Shown here one piece after another: positions 26,846-34,000 of a stretch of DNA of 34,000 nucleotides; position 1 is the stretch's first letter, and every line of letters begins with the position of its first letter. Origin of the DNA: Prorocentrum cordatum (lineage: Eukaryota > Sar > Dinophyceae > Prorocentrales > Prorocentraceae). The notes under the pieces are model-generated. The model was not told the origin of the DNA. It was given only the letters and a program-made list of their open reading frames with translations, and ran no database searches. Made by a program: the position numbers and the translations under genes. The stretch covers positions 262,902 to 296,901 of the forward strand of contig CAUYUJ010016349.1 of NCBI GenBank assembly GCA_963575745.1, read 5' to 3'.

Positions 26846-27430
26846 GAGCCATTGTCAACGGGAACGCGCCCCGCGCAGGATCGGGGTTCGCACGGGGGCG
26901 CGGCTGCTCTCGCCTGTCCAGGGGGTATGCATTGCCGCGCCCTTCCAGCATATCGTTTGCGCTGCATTCGCGCGGTGCCGTGCTTCTCAGATCGGAATAG
27001 ACTTTCGGAGCGCCGATGTATTTCTGGCTATATTTCATGGTGTTGATTGTTTATTCATTTCCTCCAGTATCCGTCTGTGGGAGGACATGCCCGACCACAT
27101 GGTAGGGGTGAACACCTGCGTGCCTCGTCGGCAGCGACGAGGATGGCTGTCGGAGGGGATGAGGACGACCTCCTCGTACTGTTCCTTCCCCTTCTCCCCG
27201 ATCTAGAGCATGCGCACCCCTTCTCAACAATGCAGAAGCTACGCAGCAACAGACTTCCACGAACCTACAAAGCAATCGAAACATGTTGGCCATGCTCATG
27301 CTCGCCTCCTCCTTCTTCTCCGTTTCCCCCCATCCGGCCGTCGGACCGAAGTATAAGATCGAGGTCGGTTCGGGGAGGGTCTCCTAAGGTTATCCGTGTT
27401 TGTTGGATGTTCTAGTGCATCCTGTGGAGG
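26846..27430 (+). other. Unassigned sequence with a weak candidate exon
   Basis: Within it, an ATG frame at 27143-27415 (91 codons) starts MAVGGDEDDLLVLFLPLLPD and continues LEHAHPFSTMQKLRSNRLPR. It then becomes proline/serine-rich from a CTC-like stretch. Composition is plausible for a short exon. No domain is recognised. Confidence 0.2.
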
Positions 27431-27659
27431 GTGCCCTTGGATGTTCTGCGTGGTTTTGCTGGCGGAGGGTATCATGTTCTTGCAAAATGTTTTTTCTGCC
27501 CCAAGTCCGACTGCACTTCGAATCAGCTTAGATTCCCCGGCACCAATGAAGTACCCGGAGGGCCCCCGACATCCATGTGCGACTACGTGAACGCTTGCGC
27601 TGCTTCCTCCTGGCTCACTCTCACGTTTTTCACCCTCCGCCCCCTGCGCGCATTCCAGA

Positions 27660-27735
27660 GCCCACTCCTCCTCCTTTTCCTCCTCCTTCTCCTTCTCCTC
27701 CTCCTCCTCCTCCTCCCCCTCCTCCTCTTTCCACC
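27660..27735 (+). repeat. CTC-rich microsatellite
   Basis: Impure CTC/CTT triplets. Confidence 0.88.
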
Positions 27736-27839
27736 CATTGCCTTTCTTTTGCCTCACCCCATGATCCCTCCCTCCTCCCTCCCTCCCGCCTTCCCCACTC
27801 CCTCCTTCCCCACTCCCGTGGCATCGTGTTTTTTCGCCA

Positions 27840-27905
27840 GTTGGGCCTGGACCCTTGCCCTGGGACGAATGTTTCGTGTTGAGGTGTTTTTCTATTTGAC
27901 GGCCC
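27840..27905 (-). repeat. Diverged family H fragment
   Basis: GGGCCTGGACCCTTGCCCTG, GGACGAATGTTTCGTG and TTTGACGGCCCCAGAG recall the family core. Confidence 0.5.
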
Positions 27906-28008
27906 CAGAGCGATGATGACCATGATGATGACAATGACGACGATGAGGAGGGCGATGACGATAACGATGACGATCGCAATGACGTCATCGTCATCGTCAT
28001 CATCATCG
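27906..28008 (+). repeat. ATG/GAC triplet region with palindromic switch
   Basis: GATGATGACCATGATGATGA changes at ATGACGTCAT (about 27980) into its complement, GTCATCGTCATCGTCATCAT. The region is therefore an imperfect inverted repeat of triplets. Confidence 0.85.
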
Positions 28009-28139
28009 GTGAGGGCCCCGAGAGGCAGAACATTGCCGACAAAAGTCCCACCGTGAGGTTTTCACAGCGCAAAGGGGCCTGGGGTGCGCGCTGACCAGAA
28101 TATCGGAGAAAATCCAGCCGCGGCGACGAGAGCTCAAGT

Positions 28140-28349
28140 ACCTCCTCCTCCCTCCTCCTCCTCCTCCTCCTCCTCCTCCTCTTCCTCCTCCTCCTCCTCG
28201 CCCCTCCTCCTCCTCCTCCGCCGCCTCCTCCTCCTCCTCCTCCTCCTCCTCCTCCTCCGCCCCCGCCTCCGCCTCCTCGTCCTCCTCCTCCTCCTCCTCC
28301 TCCTCCTCCTCCTCCTCCTCCTCCTCCTCCTCCTCCTCCTCCTCCTTCT
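28140..28349 (+). repeat. (CTC)n microsatellite, about 200 bp
   Basis: The longest CTC tract in the window, with CGCC and CTTC interruptions. It abuts the inverted-repeat element at 28350. Confidence 0.96.
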
Positions 28350-28567
28350 GTGGGCCCCGGAAACGGCAGGGCCGTTTTTTCACCGTTTCCCCAAAAATGT
28401 CCCTGGAAAATGGAAGCGGCAACAAATAACGGCGACCGGAAACGCCAAAAAAACGGCTCCAGGATTGGAACCGGAGCCGGAACCGGTAAAACAACGGCGT
28501 CGGAACCAGTAACACAAACGGCGAAACGGAACCGGTAAAAAAAGGCCTTGTCGTTTCCAGGGCCCAC
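28350..28567. mobile_element. 218-bp inverted-repeat element between two CTC tracts
   Basis: The left end GTGGGCCCCGGAAACGGCAG, continuing GGCCGTTTTTTCACCG, pairs with the reverse complement of the right end, GTGGGCCCTGGAAACGACAA and GGCCTTTTTTTACCGG: about 40 bp with few mismatches. The interior is enriched in CGGAACCGG-type words. CCTTCT stands directly before the left end and again 4 bp after the right end, so the target duplication is uncertain. No protein is encoded. Confidence 0.85.
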
Positions 28568-28573
28568 TAAGCC

Positions 28574-28632
28574 TTCTCCTCCTCCTCCTCCTCCTCCTCC
28601 TCCTCCTTCTTCCCCTCCCCCTCCTCCTCCTC
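28574..28632 (+). repeat. (CTC)n microsatellite
   Basis: CTC triplets passing into CCCCTCC-type sequence. Confidence 0.92.
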
Positions 28633-28802
28633 TCCCCCCTCGCGGCCAGCCGCCCCCCCCACCCCCCCGCGCGCTCCCCCGCGCGCGCTCCCCCCCGCGC
28701 GTGCCCCACGCGCGGCGAGGCTCGTCGGCACCCTCTCCGAGGCCGGCCCGCCCGGGGGCGCGCAGGCCGAGCTGACGCAGGCGCGGGGGCGCCCCCGGCC
28801 GT

Positions 28803-28950
28803 TGCCCTCCCCCTCCTCCCCCTCCTCCCTCCTCCCTCCTCCCTCCCCCTCCTCCCTCCTCCCTCCCTCCTCCCTCCTCCTCCCCCTCCTCCCTCCTCCC
28901 TCCTCCCTCCTCCCTCCTCCCTCCTCCCTCCTCCCTCCTCCTCCCTCGTC
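28803..28950 (+). repeat. (CTCCCTC)n heptamer array
   Basis: Same heptamer as at 12283-12353, with some CCCCTCC interruptions. The minus strand again reads GGGRREE-like repeats in any frame. Confidence 0.92.
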
Positions 28951-29039
28951 GGCTGTCGGGGGCGGCAAACAGGGGGGTGCTGACCCCTGAGCTCCTGGCG
29001 TCCCCAGAGATCCAGCGCCTTGGAAAAGTCCAGACGCAG

Positions 29040-29185
29040 GCTTTTCGCAGCGTTCGGCCTCTACAGGGGGGCCCTCGCCGGGCCCCAGGACCGTCAACAA
29101 ACGACTCGGGATGAAAAACCGGTCCCCGGGAAGGGGTCGAGACTTCCGGGGACCCCGTACACATTGAAAAAAGCACGACGTCGGA
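29040..29185 (+). repeat. Dispersed family H copy with hairpin half
   Basis: GGCCCCAGGACCGTCAACAA, CGACTCGGGATGAAAAACCG, GTCCCCGGGAAGGGGTCGAG and ACTTCCGGGGACCCCG, then AAAAAAGCACGACGTCGGAT at about 29168. This is the direct-orientation counterpart of 1490-1595 and 15548-15645. Confidence 0.8.
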
Positions 29186-29423
29186 TCTATGGGTCTCAAT
29201 TGTTTCGAGCCGGGCGTTTTCGCCTGTCCTCGGGCCCTGGGACCCTCACAGATGGATCCGGCTAGAACAACAGCGCAGAAAAAAATCATGATCTATGGCT
29301 TCAGGCGCGAATTTTTATGATGTTGCAATTTTTTCGCTACGTCGGAGTTCAGGGGCGATGACTAGAGGGTTCGAGATCTTTGGAGGCCGATGTTCAGAAA
29401 TGATCACGACGTCGTTGGTCTGA
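29186..29423. other. Further family H-like fragments
   Basis: AAAAAAATCATGATCTATGG near 29280 and AAATGATCACGACGTCGTTG near 29399 look like decayed hairpin ends of the family. GGGCGATGACTAGAGGG at 29353 recurs as GGTGATGACTAGGGGG at 30029. Confidence 0.5.
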
Positions 29424-29921
29424 GGTGTGGGCCCAATGTCGGAGGCGACGACAGGGGCGAGTAGCCCAGGGGGGAGCAATAGACGCATTCGCCTGGGAGC
29501 CTCGCCGAAGGCATGGACCATCGCCGCCCCTGGATACGTGTATGGATATCCGCTGTGTTATTCGCCCTCATCGTCTGACCTCCGCAGGGCTATTCGCCCT
29601 CATCGTCGCCCCCGACAACGGGGCCCCTTGGTCGCCGAACGCGATGCGGTAGCAGCGTCCTGCGCGCTTGTGTTTGGCCCCCCCGCGGCCTCCAATGAGC
29701 TGCGCACCAACGGCCACTCGTACCAAGGGGCACTCTTGCGTGTAGTCGAGCCGGCTGGAGGAGGAGGACGACGACGACTTCCTCTCTCCCGCAAAATCCT
29801 CCTTTTTGCCTCCCGTATCGTTCCTTTCCATCGAAAACATGTTTCGATCAGTGGCTTCACAAGGGAGAAATACTGGTGCGGTGGAAACCCATGCCAAGAA
29901 ACACCCCGCTTGCCTCCAGAC
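29424..29921 (+). repeat. Segmental duplication, copy 1 (~498 bp)
   Basis: GGGCCCAATGTCGGAGGCGA, then AGGGGGGAGCAATA, GCGCGCTTG, CCCGCGGCCTC, TTGCGTGTAGTCGAGCCGGC and CATGCCAAGAAACACC are shared in order with 30267-30661. This copy has an extra ~150 bp (about 29505-29655) containing two copies of TATTCGCCCTCATCGTC. Family H follows it immediately. Confidence 0.92.
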
Positions 29922-30012
29922 CGTCAAACAACGACTCAGGACGAAACACTGGTCCCAGGGAAGGGTCCAGAACTCTGGGGGTCGACGTTGTGAACAAATC
30001 ACAACGTCGGGG
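29922..30012 (+). repeat. Dispersed family H, best copy, with perfect hairpin
   Basis: AGACCGTCAAACAACGACTC, AGGACGAAACACTGGTCCCA, GGGAAGGGTCCAGAACTCTG and then the perfect stem CGACGTTGTGA, loop ACAAA, TCACAACGTCG at about 29982-30008. Minus-strand translations of several copies share PDVVI.SQRRP, a consequence of DNA similarity. Confidence 0.88.
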
Positions 30013-30266
30013 GTGCGGGAAACAAGGGGGTGATGACTAGGGGGTGTGGATATCATGGCGGGGGCCATGATGTCTCCCAAGATTTCCTAGCGCCTCTTCT
30101 TATGTCATTACGTCCGCGCCCCCCCCCTTGGACCGCGCACGTGCCGCCAGCCATGATATGCGCCCTCCCATCTTTCACGCCCCCCTTCTTAGACGCCCCC
30201 GAGGCTGGAGGAGTCGACTACTGCGTAAGGGTGACCCACCCTTCGCCAGAGTGAAGAGTGAATTTT
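30013..30266. other. Unassigned sequence
   Basis: It includes a small perfect hairpin, ATCATGGC..GCCATGAT, near 30052. No gene is seen. Confidence 0.45.
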
Positions 30267-30661
30267 GGTGCGGGCCCAATGTCGGAGGCGACGGTAGGAG
30301 GAATCGTCCAGGGGGGAGCAATACACGTATTCGTACGCTGCGCGCTTGGATTTGCACCCCCCGCGGCCTCTAAAGAGCCGCGCCCCAAAGGTCACTCTTA
30401 CCTAGGATCATTATTGCGTGTAGTCGAGCCGGCTGGAGGAAGAGGAGGAGGAGGAGGAGGAGGAGGAGGAGGAGGAGGAGGACGTCGACGACTATCCCTC
30501 TCCCGCAACTTCCTCCGTCCTGCCTCCCTTGTCGTTCCTTTCCCACGAAAACATGTTTCGAGCAGTGATTTCACGAGGGAGTTGTTAGCTTGATAGAGCT
30601 CGAATAGAAATACTGGTACTGTGGAAACCCATGCCAAGAAACACCCTGCTTGCCTCCAGAT
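30267..30661 (+). repeat. Segmental duplication, copy 2 (~395 bp)
   Basis: Matches 29424-29921 but lacks the ~150-bp middle. It has an expanded GAG tract (30436-30482) where copy 1 has only a few triplets, and gains ~25 bp (TTGTTAGCTTGATAGAGCTC) at about 30578. Confidence 0.92.
30436..30482 (+). repeat. (GAG)n microsatellite within duplication copy 2
   Basis: About sixteen triplets. The corresponding site in copy 1 (29756-29778) has three to four GGA plus four GAC. Confidence 0.95.
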
Positions 30662-30734
30662 TGCCGTGGATTTCTTAGGTTTCGAGGGTTTTCGATGGAA
30701 AGCGTGACGTTCCCACGCCAAAAATCAATGATGC

Positions 30735-31880
30735 TGGTCATTGGTGTGGTCCCCTGTTCATGACTTGTGTCTTAACATGCCCGAGTTGCTGAGACCACCC
30801 ATTATTGTTGTGGTGCCGCATGTGGGTGGGGTTCTCTATGGCTGGTGCCGTATGCTGCCTGGACGGGTATGACCTCCGAATCCTGCATTGGTCCCCGATG
30901 GCTGGTGATCTATGCCTCGGTCGGTGGAGAGGAGGAGGAGGAGGAGGAGGAGGAGGAGGAGGAGGAGGAGACGGAAGAGGAGGAGGAGGAGGAGGAAGAG
31001 ACGAAGGAGGTTCGACGAGGCGGAGGAGGAGGATCGACAGGTTGGGGTCGTTCGTTTTTAAGGGCCCATCTCCCGACCCATTCACCCTGCATACCGTGGC
31101 CGCCAGCTCCCCAGGTCACCCGAGTGTCCCCTGAGGGTCCCGCCTCGCGCCACTCTGCATGTCGCGGCCGCCAGATCTCCAGGACCCCGAGTATCCTGAT
31201 GGTTGGTGATCTGTGCCTCATCGGTTTCAAGTTTTGTAGGTCTTGCCTCGATGCTCTGGGGATGGCGATCTGTGGCTCGAGTCCTCTGATGCCTGAATGT
31301 GCTCGGTGTCGCGTTGTTGCCCTGGGGCCTTGTAGGTGTTGGCCCATGCTGCCCTACAGGGCAGATGTATTGTTCGTGCTTCGTTACCCCATGGGTGGTG
31401 CTCTGCGGATAGTGCCTCACGATGCGTGGCAAGATGCGATTTCTTGTCCTTGTCTCGTGCTGGTGTCCATGATGCCGTCAGAAATACGATGTCTCGTTCT
31501 TGTCTTGGTTCCGATGTCGTATGGCTGGTGCCCTGTGATGCCTGAATGAGTGCGCGCTCCCGTTCTTGCCTTGATGCCCGATGGTTGGTGACCCACGGTT
31601 GGTACCGCATGTGGCATCCATGGTGCGGTTTCTCGCTCTTGGCGTGGTGCCCCCCAGTATGTGGTGCTCTCCAGCTGGTGGTGCACAGTGCTTCATGTGT
31701 TCCGATTTCTTGAAGCAGCCTTGGTGTTCTTTGGCGGGGATCTATGGCTGTCGCCGTATGGTGCATCTATGCTGGCGATGTATCGTGATTGCCCTGGTGC
31801 CCGGTCGGTGTTACTCTACGGTTGTCGCCCTAGGATGCCTTAATGGGTGTGTGTGTGTGTTCGTCATTGGTTCCTTATGG
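30735..31880 (+). repeat. Degenerate GGTGCC/TGGTTGGTG repeat block 1
   Basis: Imperfectly repeated phrases such as CGATGGTTGGTG, TTCTTGCCTTGATGCC, GATGCCTGAATG and GGTGCCGTATG recur at irregular spacing of tens of bases. A GAG tract at about 30929-31010 interrupts the block. The minus strand reads HQ.K-rich open frames that reflect the repeat. Confidence 0.65.
30929..31012 (+). repeat. (GAG)n microsatellite
   Basis: GAG triplets with ACG and AAG interruptions. Confidence 0.94.
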
Positions 31881-31973
31881 TGGCTGGTGCGCATGAAAGC
31901 CGAACCACGTGCATCCACCTAACCCTAGTTACCGCCGCACACTCATTGCACGTCATTGTGCAGGTTCGGTGCG

Positions 31974-32309
31974 TCACCCCAGGAGGACCCCGATGCGACC
32001 TCCAGCATGGACGACCGTCATCATCATCTTCAGCGTTACCACCACCCTCATCACATCATCACGAGCATCCCCGCTGGCCCCGACGAGGTAAAGCATGTAA
32101 CGATGGGCCGCCCGCATGTTGTTTCGCGTTGCCGTGGCGAGAGTGTTCATCGACCCTGGTACGGGATTGCCGAGACTTCGGGAGTAGGTGGAGTAGTATC
32201 TGATCCGCGCGACCGCGAATCTCGTGAACAGTGTCGGGTCCCAGACTGAACCAACATCGTTCGAACAAGCCATACATGGACCTACGCTACCCCGCAAGCC
32301 GCACGTCAT
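31974..32309 (-). CDS. Candidate exon or small ORF of unknown function
   Basis: An ATG-initiated minus-strand frame of 111 codons with natural composition and GC-rich third positions: DPTLFTRFAVARIRYYSTYS, then RSLGNPVPGSMNTLATATRN and MRAAHRYMLYLVGASGDARD. It ends at a TGA. No domain is recognised. The opposite strand is also open (31956-32249), so the strand is not certain. The palindrome CACGTCATGACGTG (32302-32315) overlaps its first codons. Confidence 0.27.
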   Translation of the reverse strand: MTCGLRGSVGPCMACSNDVGSVWDPTLFTRFAVARIRYYSTYSRSLGNPVPGSMNTLATATRNNMRAAHRYMLYLVGASGDARDDVMRVVVTLKMMMTVVHAGGRIGVLLG

Positions 32310-32467
32310 GACGTGAATATTCGGAGGGATGGGGGAACTTCTGCATCGTAGACATTCGCCACTGTTTTTTTTGTTGTCACGGCGATCTGCAAGGTTGCCC
32401 CGTCCCTAGGCGCTTTATGGCTTGCGCATGCTCCAGTGTGAATATTAAGCAGTCCCGTACATGCTGT

Positions 32468-32683
32468 TTAGCCGCGGCCCGAGGTGGCCCCAGATGGCTC
32501 CGTGACCTTGGGATGACCAACCTGGCCCCGAACTGATTCCCACAGGACCCATGCCGACAGCTTGGAGAGAGCGAGCTCGTCTCGAGGATACCTTTTGGGT
32601 CTCTTCCGTAACCGCACTGCTAAGAGATAGTCAGGCACACGGGTTGCCCAGAGCATCGTGACGACGGTGCAGTGCATCAACAC
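32468..32683 (-). CDS. Candidate exon of unknown function
   Basis: A minus-strand open frame of 71 codons with an in-frame ATG at its third codon: MHCTVVTMLWATRVPDYLLA, then VRLRKRPKRYPRDELALSKL and SAWVLWESVRGQVGHPKVTE. It lies ~160 bp upstream, in transcription sense, of the candidate at 31974-32309, so the two could be exons of one gene. No family is recognised. Confidence 0.25.
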   Translation of the reverse strand: MLMHCTVVTMLWATRVPDYLLAVRLRKRPKRYPRDELALSKLSAWVLWESVRGQVGHPKVTEPSGATSGRG

Positions 32684-32694
32684 CTCAGCTGCCT

Positions 32695-32890
32695 CGATAC
32701 GCCCGTTCTGAAACGCAACGCGTACCGTGCTGTCCGTGACAATACGTTGTTTGTTGGTTCAGCGAGTTGGCCCACGCTTTGGCGAACGTGTCGCGTCATA
32801 CGTACGTTTTCAGTCTACGTGTTGAGCTCCGTATCCATCAGCTGTGTGTTGCGTGTTGCGAATCGGTGCAGCCTAAGATCAGGACTGAAG
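32695..32890 (+). repeat. Dispersed repeat P, copy 2
   Basis: Counterpart of 14665-14830, with an extra ~35 bp (GGTTCAGCGAGTTGGCCCAC region) and CTGAAGAAGG at the distal end. Confidence 0.7.
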
Positions 32891-33007
32891 AAGGAGAAGG
32901 GCAGGGGGCCCTTGCGGGCGGGGGGGACGTGGGGCGCCCTCGGTTTGAGGCGCGCCTGGCATGCAAGAGTCGGGCTATCGCGGGCTCTGCGTCTTCGGAA
33001 TCCCCGA

Positions 33008-33290
33008 GGGTTTTCGAGATGGCAGCGGCCCGGCTCTACTGTCCGCTGGCCACGCTGACATTGAACAGCGCTTCGCGCAAAGAGGCCATCGCAATTTGCT
33101 CATGAAGGGAGCGCATTGTGTGTGGCAACCTTTTTTGGGGTGCACCCACTCTCGACTTGGGCTGCCGCTTCTCGAGATGGCAGCGGTCCGGCTCTAGCGT
33201 CCCCTGGCCACGTCGACATTGGCGCATTATGCGTGTCAGCCATTTTTGAGGTGCACCCACTGTCGAATTGGACTGCCGCGTGCCGTGGGG
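33008..33290 (+). repeat. Two-copy imperfect tandem repeat (~112-158 bp)
   Basis: CGAGATGGCAGCGG.CCGGCTCTA occurs at 33015 and 33173. GCGCATT.TG.GTG.CA.CC, TTTTTTG.GGTGCACCCACT and TTGG.CTGCCGC occur near 33110 and 33222. The second copy is shorter by an internal deletion. Confidence 0.85.
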
Positions 33291-33339
33291 TTCTTCCCTC
33301 CCTCCTGCTGCGAATGCCGGCCCCCAGTCGCGGAAAGGC

Positions 33340-34000
33340 TTGATGGTTTCCGTATTTGAACGGTTGCCAGCATTCGTTGTGTTGCCCTGTGGTTGGCTTC
33401 TGTGCTGCCATGATGGTTGTGCTTTCTCATGTCTGCCTTGCTGCCCCATCGGTGGCGCTCCACAACGGGCGCCCCGCGTTGCCCTCATGGGTGCGGTCTG
33501 TCGTTCGTGACCTAGTGTCCTCTGAGCGGTGGTGTATGGTTGGGGCCCCTATGATGCCGTAATGGCTTCGACTCCTCGTGGTCGTTTCAATGCCATCGGT
33601 TGGTGTTCCAAGGCTGGAGCCAGATGACGCCTTGACACTTGCGCGTCCGTGCGTGAGCCTTGGTTCCCCATGGGTGGTGGTTGATGGCGGGTGCTCCATG
33701 TGGCCTCAACGGGTACGGTTTCGCGTTCGTGCCATGGTGTCCTACGGGTGGTGCTCCGTCGTTGGCACCCTATGGTGCACTGATGTTTTCGGTTTCTCGA
33801 TCTTGCTTAGGTGTCCTATTGTTGGTGTTTTGTGGCTGGCGCCATGTGATATTCCATGTGCCGCGGTTTCTCGGTCATGCGCTGACGCCTCATAGGTTGT
33901 GCCTTATCGTTGGTGTTTTTCGTTTCTGCCTTGGTGCCATATGTGTCGCTCCGTTTGGAGCACGCGCTGTGGTGCGCCAACTTTAGCGAGCCCTCGTGCT
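33340..34000 (+). repeat. Degenerate GGTGCC/TGGTTGGTG repeat block 2, running off the window
   Basis: Same phrases as the block at 30735-31880: TTCTGCCTTGGTGCC, CGGTTTCTCG, CTATTGTTGGTG and CCCATGGGTGGTG. The array continues to the window end. Confidence 0.65.

Larger units (their letters stand above)
27296..29176 (-). other. 626-codon open frame composed mostly of repeats
   Basis: The longest open frame in the window. Its N-terminal end lies in a family H copy. It then crosses the heptamer array (GGGRREE repeats), a CTC tract (polyglycine), the inverted-repeat element at 28350-28567, the 200-bp CTC tract (polyglycine/arginine) and a GAT triplet region. It ends in ~120 residues of mixed composition (ASVHVVAHGCRGPSGYFIGA within it). 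GC-rich, stop-poor repeats explain the openness. I do not call it a gene, though the final ~120 codons could be checked. Confidence 0.3.

Noticed and set aside
29366-29380. pol III B-box (GGGTTCGAGATC), suggesting a tRNA-derived SINE
   Set aside because: No matching A-box at the right distance, and the other family H copies do not carry it.
32302-32315. Operator-like palindrome CACGTCATGACGTG
   Set aside because: A perfect 14-bp palindrome, but isolated and overlapping a candidate coding frame. Nothing else supports a regulatory role.
33222-33250. Dinoflagellate spliced-leader relic (CAGCCATTTTTGAGG)
   Set aside because: It resembles the leader only in a CCATTTT stretch. The paired repeat copy at ~33110 lacks it, so chance is more likely.

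Overview
The window looks like gene-poor, repeat-dominated nuclear DNA of a eukaryote, most likely a protist or alga. There is no bacterial layout: no tight runs of co-directional ORFs, no convincing ribosome-binding sites, no rRNA, tRNA or CRISPR. Most long open frames are microsatellite or minisatellite translations in a GC-rich background. The best taxonomic hint is a decayed open frame at 20.7-21.3 kb. It carries a CxxxC...HxxxC knuckle and a following helix resembling the C-terminal part of non-LTR retrotransposon proteins, and I recall similar sequence from dinoflagellates. A dinoflagellate would fit the repeat load, but this is inference from memory and not a database result.

Layout. 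0-3 kb: degenerate AGCAAYGCC repeats, two copies of a dispersed family, a CTTGGGGGCC-rich block, a perfect 24-bp palindrome and short microsatellites. 3.05-3.65 kb: an AT-richer ~250-bp satellite studded with palindromes. 3.9-5.55 kb: an array of ~170-bp cores joined by GA and CA microsatellites. 5.6-8.6 kb: triplet, hexamer and tetramer repeats and a second CTTGGGGGCC block. 8.97-10.30 and 12.49-13.62 kb: two copies of one element, each with conserved flanks around an array of 89-bp or 90-bp units. 13.6-15.9 kb: three compact inverted-repeat elements, two with perfect 8-bp flanking duplications. 16.3-18.4 kb: a fourth CTTGGGGGCC block, then an inverted array of 51-bp repeats. 18.7-19.0 kb: a GGGGCGAAATGCTCCAG array. 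19.1-21.3 kb: the most gene-like stretch, with three candidate exons and the retroelement remnant. 21.9-23.1 kb: a ~486-bp tandem duplication in which one copy carries a 180-bp insertion. 23-31 kb: long GAG/CTC tracts, a 12-bp repeat, a 75-bp repeat, another inverted-repeat element and a ~400-500-bp segmental duplication. 31-34 kb: degenerate GGTGCC-type repeats around two candidate minus-strand exons.

No complete gene can be called with confidence. Coding-like segments are listed as low-confidence candidate exons. The main interest is the set of young, structurally clear repeat elements. The most notable is the 194-bp inverted-repeat element at 15245-15438. It has an 8-bp target duplication, lies in a coding-like frame, and contains GT and AG positions that would remove most of it and keep a reading frame open. 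That is the arrangement expected of an intron-generating transposon.
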